Positions 1 through 6,287 of a stretch of 7,683 bases of DNA are shown here, piece by piece; the first letter of the stretch is position 1; every line of letters starts with the position of its first letter. Under the pieces are notes generated by a model. The model was not told the DNA's origin. It did no database searches and was given only the letters and a program-made list of their open reading frames with translations. The DNA is from a bacterium (lineage in GTDB: Bacteria; Ratteibacteria; UBA8468; B48-G9; DTJG01). Location of the stretch: contig JAOAAW010000009.1 of NCBI GenBank assembly GCA_026418655.1, positions 1 through 7,683 of the forward strand, in the 5' to 3' direction. The position numbers and the translations under genes are program-made.

Positions 1-2
1 AG

Positions 3-251
3 ACAGCACTTATATATTTTAATAAAATGGTTTTTGGAATTGGTGGTGAACCAGATGGTTTACCCAGATGGTTTATTTATAACCCAGAAACAAAGGGATT
101 TGAACTTGGTGGTACATTAAAGGATGAAAAAAATAGACCGATTTATGAACCAGTCAATACTCTTTTTATAACAAAAGATGGAAGAATTTATGGGAGTTAT
201 TCAGGAAGGCTTGGTTCACTTTTCAGAATTGAAACAGGAAAAAAGAAATGA
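3..251 (+). CDS. C-terminal end of a beta-propeller-like protein (5' end outside window)
   Basis: The reading frame is open from the first full codon at position 3 to the TGA at 249-251, so this is the last 82 residues of a longer protein. The ATG at 27 has no Shine-Dalgarno site (it follows aataaa) and coding sequence of the same character continues upstream of it, so it is probably internal. The residues form two blade-like units: an aromatic/Gly-rich strand set around PRWFIYNPETKGFELGG, then VNTLFITKDGRIYGSYSG, closing on SLFRIETG. Strands alternating with 'DGRIYG' turns are typical of Kelch/YVTN/sugar-lyase type beta-propellers, but no single family can be fixed from this tail. The stop overlaps the next start as ATGA, implying translational coupling to the secreted transglutaminase-like protein. 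The propeller assignment is inference from the repeat pattern. Confidence 0.6.
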   Translation, partial: TALIYFNKMVFGIGGEPDGLPRWFIYNPETKGFELGGTLKDEKNRPIYEPVNTLFITKDGRIYGSYSGRLGSLFRIETGKKK

Positions 252-2203
252 GAAGTTTGCAATTGTTTCTGTTTTCATTTTTCATTGCCAATTTTCTTTA
301 TGGACAAAAAATAACAGCGATGAAAGAAATAGAAATTTCTGACCATTTTAAACATTGGACAACTGATTTTTCAGCATGTATAAGTGAGAACCGACTTACA
401 TTGAGGAATTCTGTTTTGTATAAAGATGAAGAAGGAAGAACCCATTATGCAAATATAGAAAGACTTGTTTCTGGTATCTGTGCAAAAAAACAATTTTTTT
501 TAAAAAATTCTGTTTGTGCAAAGGCTGAGTTATTTGTTTATCGGGGTGCTGGTTTGAAACTAATCTGTAATGGAATTCAGCTGGGTGAACCAAAACAGCT
601 ACCGTCAACTGGATGGTATTTCTGGAATATACCTACCAATTTATTGAAGAAAGGTCTGAATGATTTTATTTTTACTGGTGAGGGAATACTTGTTATTGAG
701 CCATCTTTATACCCTGATCGCTCAGCTCGATCGTTTGATGATGGAAAAACCTGGGATTTTGATAATCTTGGAGTAAACAATGGCAACGGAGAATATCTGG
801 TGAGATTAAGATTACAGCAATATCCAGAGGCAGGGATTGCAACCAGCGGAATTTACGATTTGATGAATTTCATAGAAGGTGAAAATATTCATGGAAAATT
901 TGTTTCAGCACATGAAACCAGAATATCTTGTGAGGGACAATTTATATCAGGAACTGAAATCGTAATTCAGTACCGATGTGGAGATTCCAAATTTTATGAA
1001 CCGAGAAAATGGACTTCGTGGGTCAATCTAAAAAAAGTTAAAAATACCTGGGTAACCGAGAAGGAAATACAAAGGAGATTTATTCAGCTAAGAGTAGTTC
1101 TAAAAACAAAAAGATCTGATGTAGCCCCCTCGATTGAAGAGCTTAGAATAAAAACGCGTGTTGAATATTATCCTCCGGAATGTAAAGCAACAATAATAGA
1201 ATATACGCCTGTGGAAATGTTGCAAACATCCATTCCTTTTGTTTACCAGGAACCAAACTTTAGAACAAAGGCATTGCGTTCAATGTATAATCTTGACAGT
1301 GTAATTAAAGAAGGTAAAACTGAATTCGAGAAGCTGGTTAGGTTGAGAGATTGGGCAAGACATACAGCACCAAAGGGTTGGGATTGGGGAACAAGCATGT
1401 GGTGTCCGCCATGGGATGCTCTTGTAATTCTTGCCACGAATAAACAGCCTGCAGCATTATGTATGTGCACCCATTATTCAACGATTTTTGTACAGTGTGC
1501 AAATTCTCTTGGTTACGTAGCTCGCCATCTTATACTGGATCATCATTGCGTCGCTGAGGTCTGGAGTGATCAGTTCAAAAAATGGATACTTATGGATACA
1601 GGAAATTCACATAATCCTGAGATGAATTGCCATCTTGAACATAACGGAATTCCCCTGAATGCACTTGAAATCAGGAATCTGTGGAAAGCAGGAAGAAGTA
1701 ATGAAATAAAATTCGTTTATTCTAATGAGTCAGGTGCCTCTAAGGAAGAAATAGAAAAATTTGAAGCCACATATTTTAAAAATTTCCAGAGATTTGCTAT
1801 TCCATTAAGGAATAACTTCCTTGGTAATCCTGAACCGGGAGAACCTGAGCAGGGAATGAGTGAGTACTACTGTGATCTGTACCTGTGGTGGGAAGAAAAA
1901 CCAGAGCCAACAGAATCGCCTGAATACAGCAGAATAAGCAACAGATTAAACGATTTTTACTGGACAATCAACCAGACACTTATTGACCTTGTCTCATTGA
2001 ATGAAAATTCATTGACTGTTTCTCTCTATAACAATGTTCCATCTTTTTCCCACTATCTTGTCAGCATAAATGGTGGAAAATGGCAGAAGTTTCCTTCACA
2101 ATTCACCTGGAATCTTGCTGAAGGAAGGAATGAACTTGCTGTTAAATCTGTGAACATTTACGGTATTGAATGTCCGGTTTCAAAAGTTGTGCTGGAGAGA
2201 TAG
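248..2203 (+). CDS. Secreted transglutaminase-like (cysteine protease fold) multidomain protein
   Basis: This 651-residue protein starts at an ATG 8 bases after AGGA (236-239). Residues 1-20 (basic MR, hydrophobic LFLFSFFIANFLYG, then Q) look like a Sec signal peptide without a lipobox cysteine, so export to the periplasm or outside is likely. Residues about 80-195 resemble a galactose-binding-like beta-sandwich (a CNG turn, GW/W positions, then an SFDDGKTW turn and GEYLVRLRL). Residues about 200-305 look like a second sandwich, ending RFIQLRVVLKT..PSIEELRI. Residues about 355-480 are a transglutaminase-like core: Cys407 sits in CTHYSTIFVQCANSLGYVAR, with the family spacing to the 'AR' that follows; His433 is in HHCVAEVW and Asp450 in WILMDTG. 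The triad is intact, so it should be catalytic (amide-bond hydrolysis or acyl transfer); the substrate is unknown. Residues about 570-651 form another Ig-like beta region. It lies directly downstream of, and coupled to, the propeller-like gene. The fold is well supported and the substrate is not. Confidence 0.85.
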   Translation: MRSLQLFLFSFFIANFLYGQKITAMKEIEISDHFKHWTTDFSACISENRLTLRNSVLYKDEEGRTHYANIERLVSGICAKKQFFLKNSVCAKAELFVYRGAGLKLICNGIQLGEPKQLPSTGWYFWNIPTNLLKKGLNDFIFTGEGILVIEPSLYPDRSARSFDDGKTWDFDNLGVNNGNGEYLVRLRLQQYPEAGIATSGIYDLMNFIEGENIHGKFVSAHETRISCEGQFISGTEIVIQYRCGDSKFYEPRKWTSWVNLKKVKNTWVTEKEIQRRFIQLRVVLKTKRSDVAPSIEELRIKTRVEYYPPECKATIIEYTPVEMLQTSIPFVYQEPNFRTKALRSMYNLDSVIKEGKTEFEKLVRLRDWARHTAPKGWDWGTSMWCPPWDALVILATNKQPAALCMCTHYSTIFVQCANSLGYVARHLILDHHCVAEVWSDQFKKWILMDTGNSHNPEMNCHLEHNGIPLNALEIRNLWKAGRSNEIKFVYSNESGASKEEIEKFEATYFKNFQRFAIPLRNNFLGNPEPGEPEQGMSEYYCDLYLWWEEKPEPTESPEYSRISNRLNDFYWTINQTLIDLVSLNENSLTVSLYNNVPSFSHYLVSINGGKWQKFPSQFTWNLAEGRNELAVKSVNIYGIECPVSKVVLER

Positions 2204-2206
2204 TTT

Positions 2207-4132
2207 TTAGCTTCGTGTAAGTAGACAACAGGTTTCAAGATGGGTGGTATGAGGAAACATATCTAATGGTACCACCTTTTTTAATTGATACCCATTTTCA
2301 ACAAGTATTGCAATATCTCTTGCAAGTGTCGCTGGATTGCAGGATACATATATAATAGACTCAATTTTCATGTTGATGATAAGCAGGACTGCCTTTTTTG
2401 AAAGCCCAGTTCTTGGTGGATCAACGACCAGTAGATCATATTTTCCCTGGTTTTTGCTGATCTTCTTCAAAAATTCTTCAGATGTTAGACAGTGGAATTC
2501 GCAATTTCTAATTTCATTATTTCTGCAATTTTCAATTGCAGTTTCAATATTTATTGGGTTATTGTCTATGCCTGTAACATGTTGCGCAATCTGGGAGAGG
2601 ATTAGTTCTATTGGTCCGCTTCCACAGAACAGTCCCAGTATCCTTTCGTGCTTAACTTCTGAAGCAAATGATATAACAATATCGTATAGTCTTTCGGCTG
2701 CGAATGTATTTGGCTGAAAAAATGTTTCAGGATATATTCTGAAACGAAATTTTTTGATTTTTTCTTCAAGAAAAGATTTTCCCCATACAAGATGTTTCTT
2801 TTGAAAGCTAACCACATCTGAAATTTGGTCATTTTCAACATGGAAAAACGAGACTATTTCCGGAACTCTGGAAGTAATTTCGTTGATTAAATCTATTAGG
2901 TCTATTTCTCTTCCGGATTTTGTTATTAATACAAGCATAACCTGATTGGTTTTCTTTGAATGTCTTATGAGAAGATGACGGAGATAACCTTCTTTTCTGA
3001 AGGGATTATATGGTTCAAGACTATTTTTGTTTGCATAGTCAATAAAGGAAGGAAAAATTTTACTCACGACCTCGGAAAATATGGGACAGTGATTTATTTT
3101 ACTCACACGGGCTGAATATTTTTTGAGTGGACTTTGTCTTTCTCGTAATCCAAGTATAATTCTTCTGTCATTCATCCCAAAAGCGTATTCCATCTTGTTT
3201 CTATAATAAAAAATTTCAGGTGAAGGAACAACTGGTTCGACTACATTATTTTTGATCTTTCCTATTCTCATCAGGGTTTCATTTAAATACCTTTTTTTAA
3301 GATCAAGTTGGAATTTATAGTCAAGGTTTTGAAGGCTGCAACCTCCGCATATTCCAAAATGTTGACATACGGGTTCAACCCTGAATTTTGAATATTTTTT
3401 TATTCCACAATTTTCAGCATATGAAAAATTAGGTTTGTTTTTTCTTTCAAAAACCCACACAATGTCGCCTGGGACCGCGTGTTCAATAAAGACAGTTTTT
3501 TGATTGAATCTTCCTATTCCAAATGGATTTGGAAAACTTATGTCTGTTATTTCAATTTCTTTTAAACCTTGAAAGTTAATAAGCATCCTTTTTATCAAGT
3601 CAACTGGTAATCCAACTACATTGTCGTAACTTCCTTTAATTTCAGCAACAAAATTATCGCCGATTTCCTGAACCGCATATCCTCCCGCTTTGTCATAAAA
3701 TGTTTGATTATTAAGGAAATTTTTAATCTGCTCGTCGTTTAGTTTCTTAAATTTTACAAGGCTTACTTCAAAATCTGTGAGAAATTTATTTTCAGATGGA
3801 TGATAAAGACAACAACCGGTGATAACCCTGTGAACCGTGCCCGAAAGCATTTTAAGGTATGAAAAGGCTACTTCATAATTCTCTGGTTTTCCGAGTATTC
3901 TATCTTTGACTGCAACAATTGTATCTGCTGAAATAATAAGGCAATCCTTCTCTTTGATTTTTTTAGCAACATTTTCTGCCTTGAGTCGCGCGTTTAAAAC
4001 AGCCAGTTCTTCAGGGCCAAGTGTCTCGTCGGAAATTTCATTAATTGAAGGAACAACAACTTCAAAGTCTGAGAAAATCTTTTTTATCAACTGTTTTCGT
4101 CTTTCCGAGCCAGAAGCAAGTATTATCCTCAT
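2207..4132 (-). CDS. maf: Fusion: Maf nucleotide pyrophosphatase + RlmD/RumA-type 23S rRNA (uracil-C5)-methyltransferase
   Basis: One uninterrupted 641-residue frame carries two complete enzymes. Residues 1-188 are Maf, a house-cleaning nucleoside-triphosphate pyrophosphatase: ASGSERR at 6-12, catalytic-type Asp70 in ISADTIV, GKP at 81-83, YDKAGGYAVQ at 146-155 and NVVGLPV at 171-177. The Gln155-type motif resembles the dTTP/UTP-acting branch. Residues about 190-641 are a RumA-family methyltransferase: a TRAM RNA-binding domain (about 190-250); iron-sulfur ligands Cys256, Cys262, Cys265 and Cys349; FFQPN at 471-475; SAM loop LFCGSG at 501-506; DPPRTG at 571-576; nucleophile Cys598 in VSCNPATLARD; and general base Glu633 in HTTHLE. 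SAM motif I has Gly500 where the family usually has Asp. Neither half lacks its terminal motifs, and there is no frameshift. Met183 (3584-3586) could allow a separate methyltransferase product, but AAGG directly abuts it, which is poor spacing. No clear Shine-Dalgarno site precedes the first ATG. RlmD, RlmC and RlmCD targets cannot be told apart here. Confidence 0.93.
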   Translation of the reverse strand: MRIILASGSERRKQLIKKIFSDFEVVVPSINEISDETLGPEELAVLNARLKAENVAKKIKEKDCLIISADTIVAVKDRILGKPENYEVAFSYLKMLSGTVHRVITGCCLYHPSENKFLTDFEVSLVKFKKLNDEQIKNFLNNQTFYDKAGGYAVQEIGDNFVAEIKGSYDNVVGLPVDLIKRMLINFQGLKEIEITDISFPNPFGIGRFNQKTVFIEHAVPGDIVWVFERKNKPNFSYAENCGIKKYSKFRVEPVCQHFGICGGCSLQNLDYKFQLDLKKRYLNETLMRIGKIKNNVVEPVVPSPEIFYYRNKMEYAFGMNDRRIILGLRERQSPLKKYSARVSKINHCPIFSEVVSKIFPSFIDYANKNSLEPYNPFRKEGYLRHLLIRHSKKTNQVMLVLITKSGREIDLIDLINEITSRVPEIVSFFHVENDQISDVVSFQKKHLVWGKSFLEEKIKKFRFRIYPETFFQPNTFAAERLYDIVISFASEVKHERILGLFCGSGPIELILSQIAQHVTGIDNNPINIETAIENCRNNEIRNCEFHCLTSEEFLKKISKNQGKYDLLVVDPPRTGLSKKAVLLIINMKIESIIYVSCNPATLARDIAILVENGYQLKKVVPLDMFPHTTHLETCCLLTRS

Positions 4133-4156
4133 TTTTGTGAAAAATATAATTTATGG

Positions 4157-4184
4157 TTGACTAACACACCAAATGAAATACAAT
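4157..4184 (+). promoter_or_regulatory. Sigma-70-type promoter for the rubrerythrin operon
   Basis: TTGACT (4157-4162) and TACAAT (4179-4184) are separated by 16 bases, one mismatch each from the consensus hexamers. A perfect TATAAT (4184-4189) overlaps but would leave a 21-base spacer, too long for this -35. Transcription would begin near 4191, after the ATG at 4173, which supports translation starting at 4221. On the opposite strand only a weak candidate exists for the Maf fusion (TTGGTG at 4172-4167, 18 bases, TATATT at 4148-4143), so the region is probably a divergent promoter. Confidence 0.55.
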
Positions 4185-4210
4185 ATAATGTTAACACAAA
4201 AATTGAGAAA

Positions 4211-4216
4211 AGGGGG
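4211..4216 (+). promoter_or_regulatory. Ribosome binding site that decides the rubrerythrin start
   Basis: A purine block, AGGGGG, lies 4 bases before the ATG at 4221. The upstream in-frame ATGs at 4173 and 4188 have no comparable site and lie in or at the predicted promoter -10. The start is therefore placed at 4221. Confidence 0.6.
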
Positions 4217-4220
4217 AACA

Positions 4221-4703
4221 ATGGTTTTGAAATATTTAAACGCGGATGAGTTGTTCAAGGTTGCAATGAATATTGAAAACCAGGGAATTCAATTTTATCA
4301 AAAGGCATGTGAAAATGCCAGGATAGAAGCATCAAAAGATATCTTTAAATTTCTTTCAGAGGAGGAAAAGCGGCACTACGCTATTTTTAAGGAGATGGAT
4401 TCTGAAATCAAACAGATAAAATTTAGGCCCGAAGAACTTGACGAAGAAATTTCTCTTTACCTTAGGAGCCTTGTAGATTCGGGTATTTTTGAAAGCATAC
4501 TTCCTAAGACCGAATGGCAAAATGTTACTGATAAACAGGCGCTTAACATTGGAATACACGTTGAAAAAACATCCATACTTTTTTATTCTGGAATAAAGGA
4601 AATAACTTTAGAATCTTCTTCAATAACGGCGCTTGACAAAATAATTGCTGAAGAAAAATCACATCTCATAAAACTCACGACAATGTGGAAGGATATCATT
4701 TAA
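4221..4703 (+). CDS. Rubrerythrin/ferritin-like diiron protein without rubredoxin domain
   Basis: The 160-residue product is a four-helix bundle of the rubrerythrin-like ferritin superfamily, which typically reduces hydrogen peroxide or handles iron in the cytoplasm. The two half-sites are clear: Glu19 in MNIENQGIQFY and Glu49/His52 in SEEEKRHYAIF, then Glu115 in IHVEKTSILFY and Glu145/His148 in AEEKSHLIKL. Together these give the expected two E...ExxH sets of diiron ligands. There is no C-terminal CxxC pair, so the rubredoxin electron-transfer domain of classical rubrerythrin is absent and a separate electron donor would be needed. The start at 4221 is chosen from the Shine-Dalgarno site and the promoter position; a longer start at 4173 would add 16 residues unlike the family's usual N-terminus. 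It heads an operon with the lipoyl-domain and aminotransferase genes, with 14 bases to the next start. The family is secure; a peroxidase rather than other ferritin-like role is inferred. Confidence 0.87.
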   Translation: MVLKYLNADELFKVAMNIENQGIQFYQKACENARIEASKDIFKFLSEEEKRHYAIFKEMDSEIKQIKFRPEELDEEISLYLRSLVDSGIFESILPKTEWQNVTDKQALNIGIHVEKTSILFYSGIKEITLESSSITALDKIIAEEKSHLIKLTTMWKDII

Positions 4704-4717
4704 TAGGTGTATTGGAG

Positions 4718-4957
4718 ATGAAAGTGCGAATTTTAAAAGCAGAATTCCCAGATGGAATTGAAAAAGCATCAGTATCCTTTTGGTATATTATGGAGGGTGA
4801 TAAGATCCAGAAGGACCAGCCTTTAATAGAATTTGTTACTGAAAAAACCACCTTTACATATGTTGCTCCCTGTTTGTGCAAGGTATTGAAATTTCTTGTC
4901 AATGAAGGTGACGAAGTAGTGATAGGTCAAGAGATTGCTGAAGTGGAGATGGAGTAA
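4718..4957 (+). CDS. Free-standing lipoyl-domain (biotinyl/lipoyl attachment) protein
   Basis: This 79-residue protein is essentially one lipoyl domain, like the N-terminal module of 2-oxoacid dehydrogenase E2 subunits. FPDGIEKASVSFWYIMEGDKI matches the E2 start pattern, and the hairpin LIEFVTEKTTF places the presumed lipoylated Lys43 where E2 proteins have T-D-K-A. VNEGDEVVIGQEIAEVE ends the domain. The motif is lipoyl-like rather than the biotin motif AMKM, and the protein is too short and too different for GcvH. After the hairpin, APCLCKV has Cys54 where a Gly is usual, plus Cys52. There is no E2 catalytic or peripheral-subunit-binding domain and no E1 or E3 gene in view. ATG 4718 is chosen because AGGTG (4705-4709) lies 8 bases upstream; an in-frame TTG at 4712 is possible. 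The stop overlaps the next start as TAATG. The domain is firm; the partner is unknown. Confidence 0.83.
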   Translation: MKVRILKAEFPDGIEKASVSFWYIMEGDKIQKDQPLIEFVTEKTTFTYVAPCLCKVLKFLVNEGDEVVIGQEIAEVEME

Positions 4958-6138
4958 TGGAAATAGAGTCATCAAGAATCAGAAATCTCCCGGGATATCT
5001 ATTCCAGACTATTAACGAAAAGAAACAGAAGGCGAGACAATCCGGTAGAGACGTGATAGATTTTGGCATGGGTAATCCGGACATGCCACCGCCTGAGCCG
5101 GTGATTGAAAAAATGCGCGAGACATTGTCTAATCCAAGGGTTCATAGATACAGTGCTTCACGGGGTATTCCTCACCTAAGAAAAGAAGTATCTCTCTGGT
5201 ATGAAAGAAGGTTTGGGGTAAAAATTGATCCTGAGGAAGAAGCAATAGTAACAATCGGTTCAAAAGAAGGAATAAGCCATCTTGCTCTTGCAATTTTTGA
5301 AAGAGGAGATGTTGTTCTTACTCCAAATCCAACATATCCAAGTCACTTTTACAGTGTTATTATTGCGGGTGCATCTGTGTATGATGTTCCTCTTTTAAAA
5401 GAAAACAATTTCATTCCTGATTTAACGCAGCCAATATATGACAGATATCCAGCTCCTAAAGCAATGATAGTTAGCTATCCCAATAATCCGACCGCCCAGG
5501 TTGTGGAAATTGATTTCTTTAAGGAATTGGTCAGATTTGCAAAAAGACATAATCTCATCATAATACATGACATTGCTTATGCTGAGATCTGTTTTGATAA
5601 ATATAGGGCACCAAGTTTTCTTCAGGTTGACGGAGCAAAAGAAGTCGGTGTTGAATTTTATTCTCTTTCAAAAACATATAACATGGCTGGATGGCGCGTT
5701 GGCTTTATGGTTGGGAATAAATATATCGTGAAAGCCCTTACAAAGTTAAAGAGTTACTATGATTATGGAATATTTACACCTATTCAGGTTGCAGCAATAT
5801 GTGCTCTCAGGTTGGAACAAAAATATATTGATAGAACGGTCAATGAATATAAAAAAAGGCGTGATGCCTTGGTCAGGGGTCTTAACAGAATAGGATGGAA
5901 TGTTGATACGCCTAAGGCAACAATGTATATCTGGGCACCGATACCTGAAAAATTCAGACATATGAATTCACTTGACTTTTCACTTTTTCTGCTTGAAAAA
6001 TGCAACGTAGTTGTTTCACCCGGTTTGGGTTTCGGGAAATACGGAGAAGGATTTGTCAGATTTGCACTTGTAGAAAACGAGCATAGAATAAAACAGGCAA
6101 TAAAATCTCTGAAAAAGGTTTTTAATGAAAAAAGATAG
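4957..6138 (+). CDS. alaC: AlaC-like PLP-dependent alanine/glutamate-pyruvate aminotransferase
   Basis: This 393-residue fold-type I class I/II aminotransferase is recalled as closely similar over its length to Escherichia coli AlaC (YfdZ), which makes alanine from pyruvate and glutamate in the cytoplasm. Shared stretches include the N-terminal IDFGMGNPD, YSASRGIPHLR, AIVTIGSKEG, the PNNPTAQVVE loop, EFYSLSKTYNMAGWRVGFMVGN and the YDYGIFTPIQVAAI segment. Cofactor and substrate residues are present: Asn177 in NPT, Asp205 and Tyr208 in HDIAYAE, PLP-lysine Lys239 in SLSKTYN, Arg247 and the C-terminal carboxylate-binding Arg368 in GFVRFALVEN. The start overlaps the lipoyl stop (TAATG), and GGAG at 4945-4948 is 8 bases upstream. 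The stop (6136-6138) directly abuts the 3' end of the opposing tRNA gene. Methionine- or LL-diaminopimelate-type aminotransferases are close relatives, so the substrate is likely but unproven. Confidence 0.9.
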   Translation: MEIESSRIRNLPGYLFQTINEKKQKARQSGRDVIDFGMGNPDMPPPEPVIEKMRETLSNPRVHRYSASRGIPHLRKEVSLWYERRFGVKIDPEEEAIVTIGSKEGISHLALAIFERGDVVLTPNPTYPSHFYSVIIAGASVYDVPLLKENNFIPDLTQPIYDRYPAPKAMIVSYPNNPTAQVVEIDFFKELVRFAKRHNLIIIHDIAYAEICFDKYRAPSFLQVDGAKEVGVEFYSLSKTYNMAGWRVGFMVGNKYIVKALTKLKSYYDYGIFTPIQVAAICALRLEQKYIDRTVNEYKKRRDALVRGLNRIGWNVDTPKATMYIWAPIPEKFRHMNSLDFSLFLLEKCNVVVSPGLGFGKYGEGFVRFALVENEHRIKQAIKSLKKVFNEKR

Positions 6139-6212
6139 TGGGCGGTGCAGGACTTGAACCTGCGACCTTTACGATGTCAACGTAACGCTCTGGCCACCTG
6201 AGCTAACCGCCC
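6139..6212 (-). tRNA. tRNA-Val(GAC)
   Basis: The minus strand folds into a complete 74-base cloverleaf. The acceptor arms GGGCGGT/ACCGCCC pair in all 7 positions. The D arm is GCTC-AGGTGGCCA-GAGC, and the anticodon stem TTACG/CGTAA encloses loop TTGACAT with anticodon GAC (plus-strand gtc at 6176-6178), which reads GUC valine codons. A 5-base variable loop AGGTC and T arm GCAGG-TTCAAGT-CCTGC follow. The discriminator is A at 6139. CCA is not encoded (next bases are CTA), so it must be added by the tRNA nucleotidyltransferase. The gene converges on alaC with no spacer. Confidence 0.96.
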
Positions 6213-6219
6213 TGCTATT

Positions 6220-6228
6220 ATTATACCA
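6220..6228 (-). promoter_or_regulatory. Extended -10 promoter for tRNA-Val
   Basis: On the minus strand TGGTATAAT is a perfect TGn-TATAAT extended -10. The expected start site, 7 bases after the hexamer, falls at about 6213, one base before the mature tRNA 5' end. No good -35 is visible at 16-18 bases (T-rich TTTTCG/TTTCGT), which fits extended -10 use. Confidence 0.65.
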
Positions 6229-6252
6229 GATAATTTGAAAAACGAAAATTTT

Positions 6253-6270
6253 TATGAGAAAATTTTCATA
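6253..6270. repeat. 18-bp imperfect palindrome upstream of the FHA gene
   Basis: TATGAGAAAATTTTCATA reads as its own reverse complement except for one G-T pair in the middle. It lies between the tRNA promoter and the FHA start. Its centre also belongs to a 9-base direct repeat, GAAAATTTT (6244-6252 and 6258-6266, 14 bases apart). It could be an operator, but such AT-rich palindromes also arise by chance. Confidence 0.35.
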
Positions 6271-6287
6271 GAAATTACTGGAGCGGC

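Noticed and set aside
27..251. A separate 74-residue gene starting at ATG 27
   Set aside because: The same frame is open to the window edge, no ribosome site precedes this ATG, and the repeat-like sequence has no natural N-terminus. It is treated as the tail of an upstream gene.
2201..2230. Intrinsic terminator between the convergent genes
   Set aside because: Only 3 bases separate the stops, and no GC-rich hairpin with a T-run could be built on either strand.
2337..2717. A 126-residue plus-strand open frame inside the Maf fusion
   Set aside because: It runs antisense to the strongly conserved methyltransferase motifs and shows no family resemblance; it is a shadow frame.
4173..4220. Longer rubrerythrin start at ATG 4173
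   Set aside because: It overlaps the predicted -10 and lacks a Shine-Dalgarno site, while 4221 has AGGGGG upstream and gives the usual family N-terminus.
4718..4957. GcvH or biotin carboxyl carrier protein
   Set aside because: The protein is shorter than GcvH and lacks its pattern, and the lysine motif is VTEKT rather than the biotin AMKM motif.
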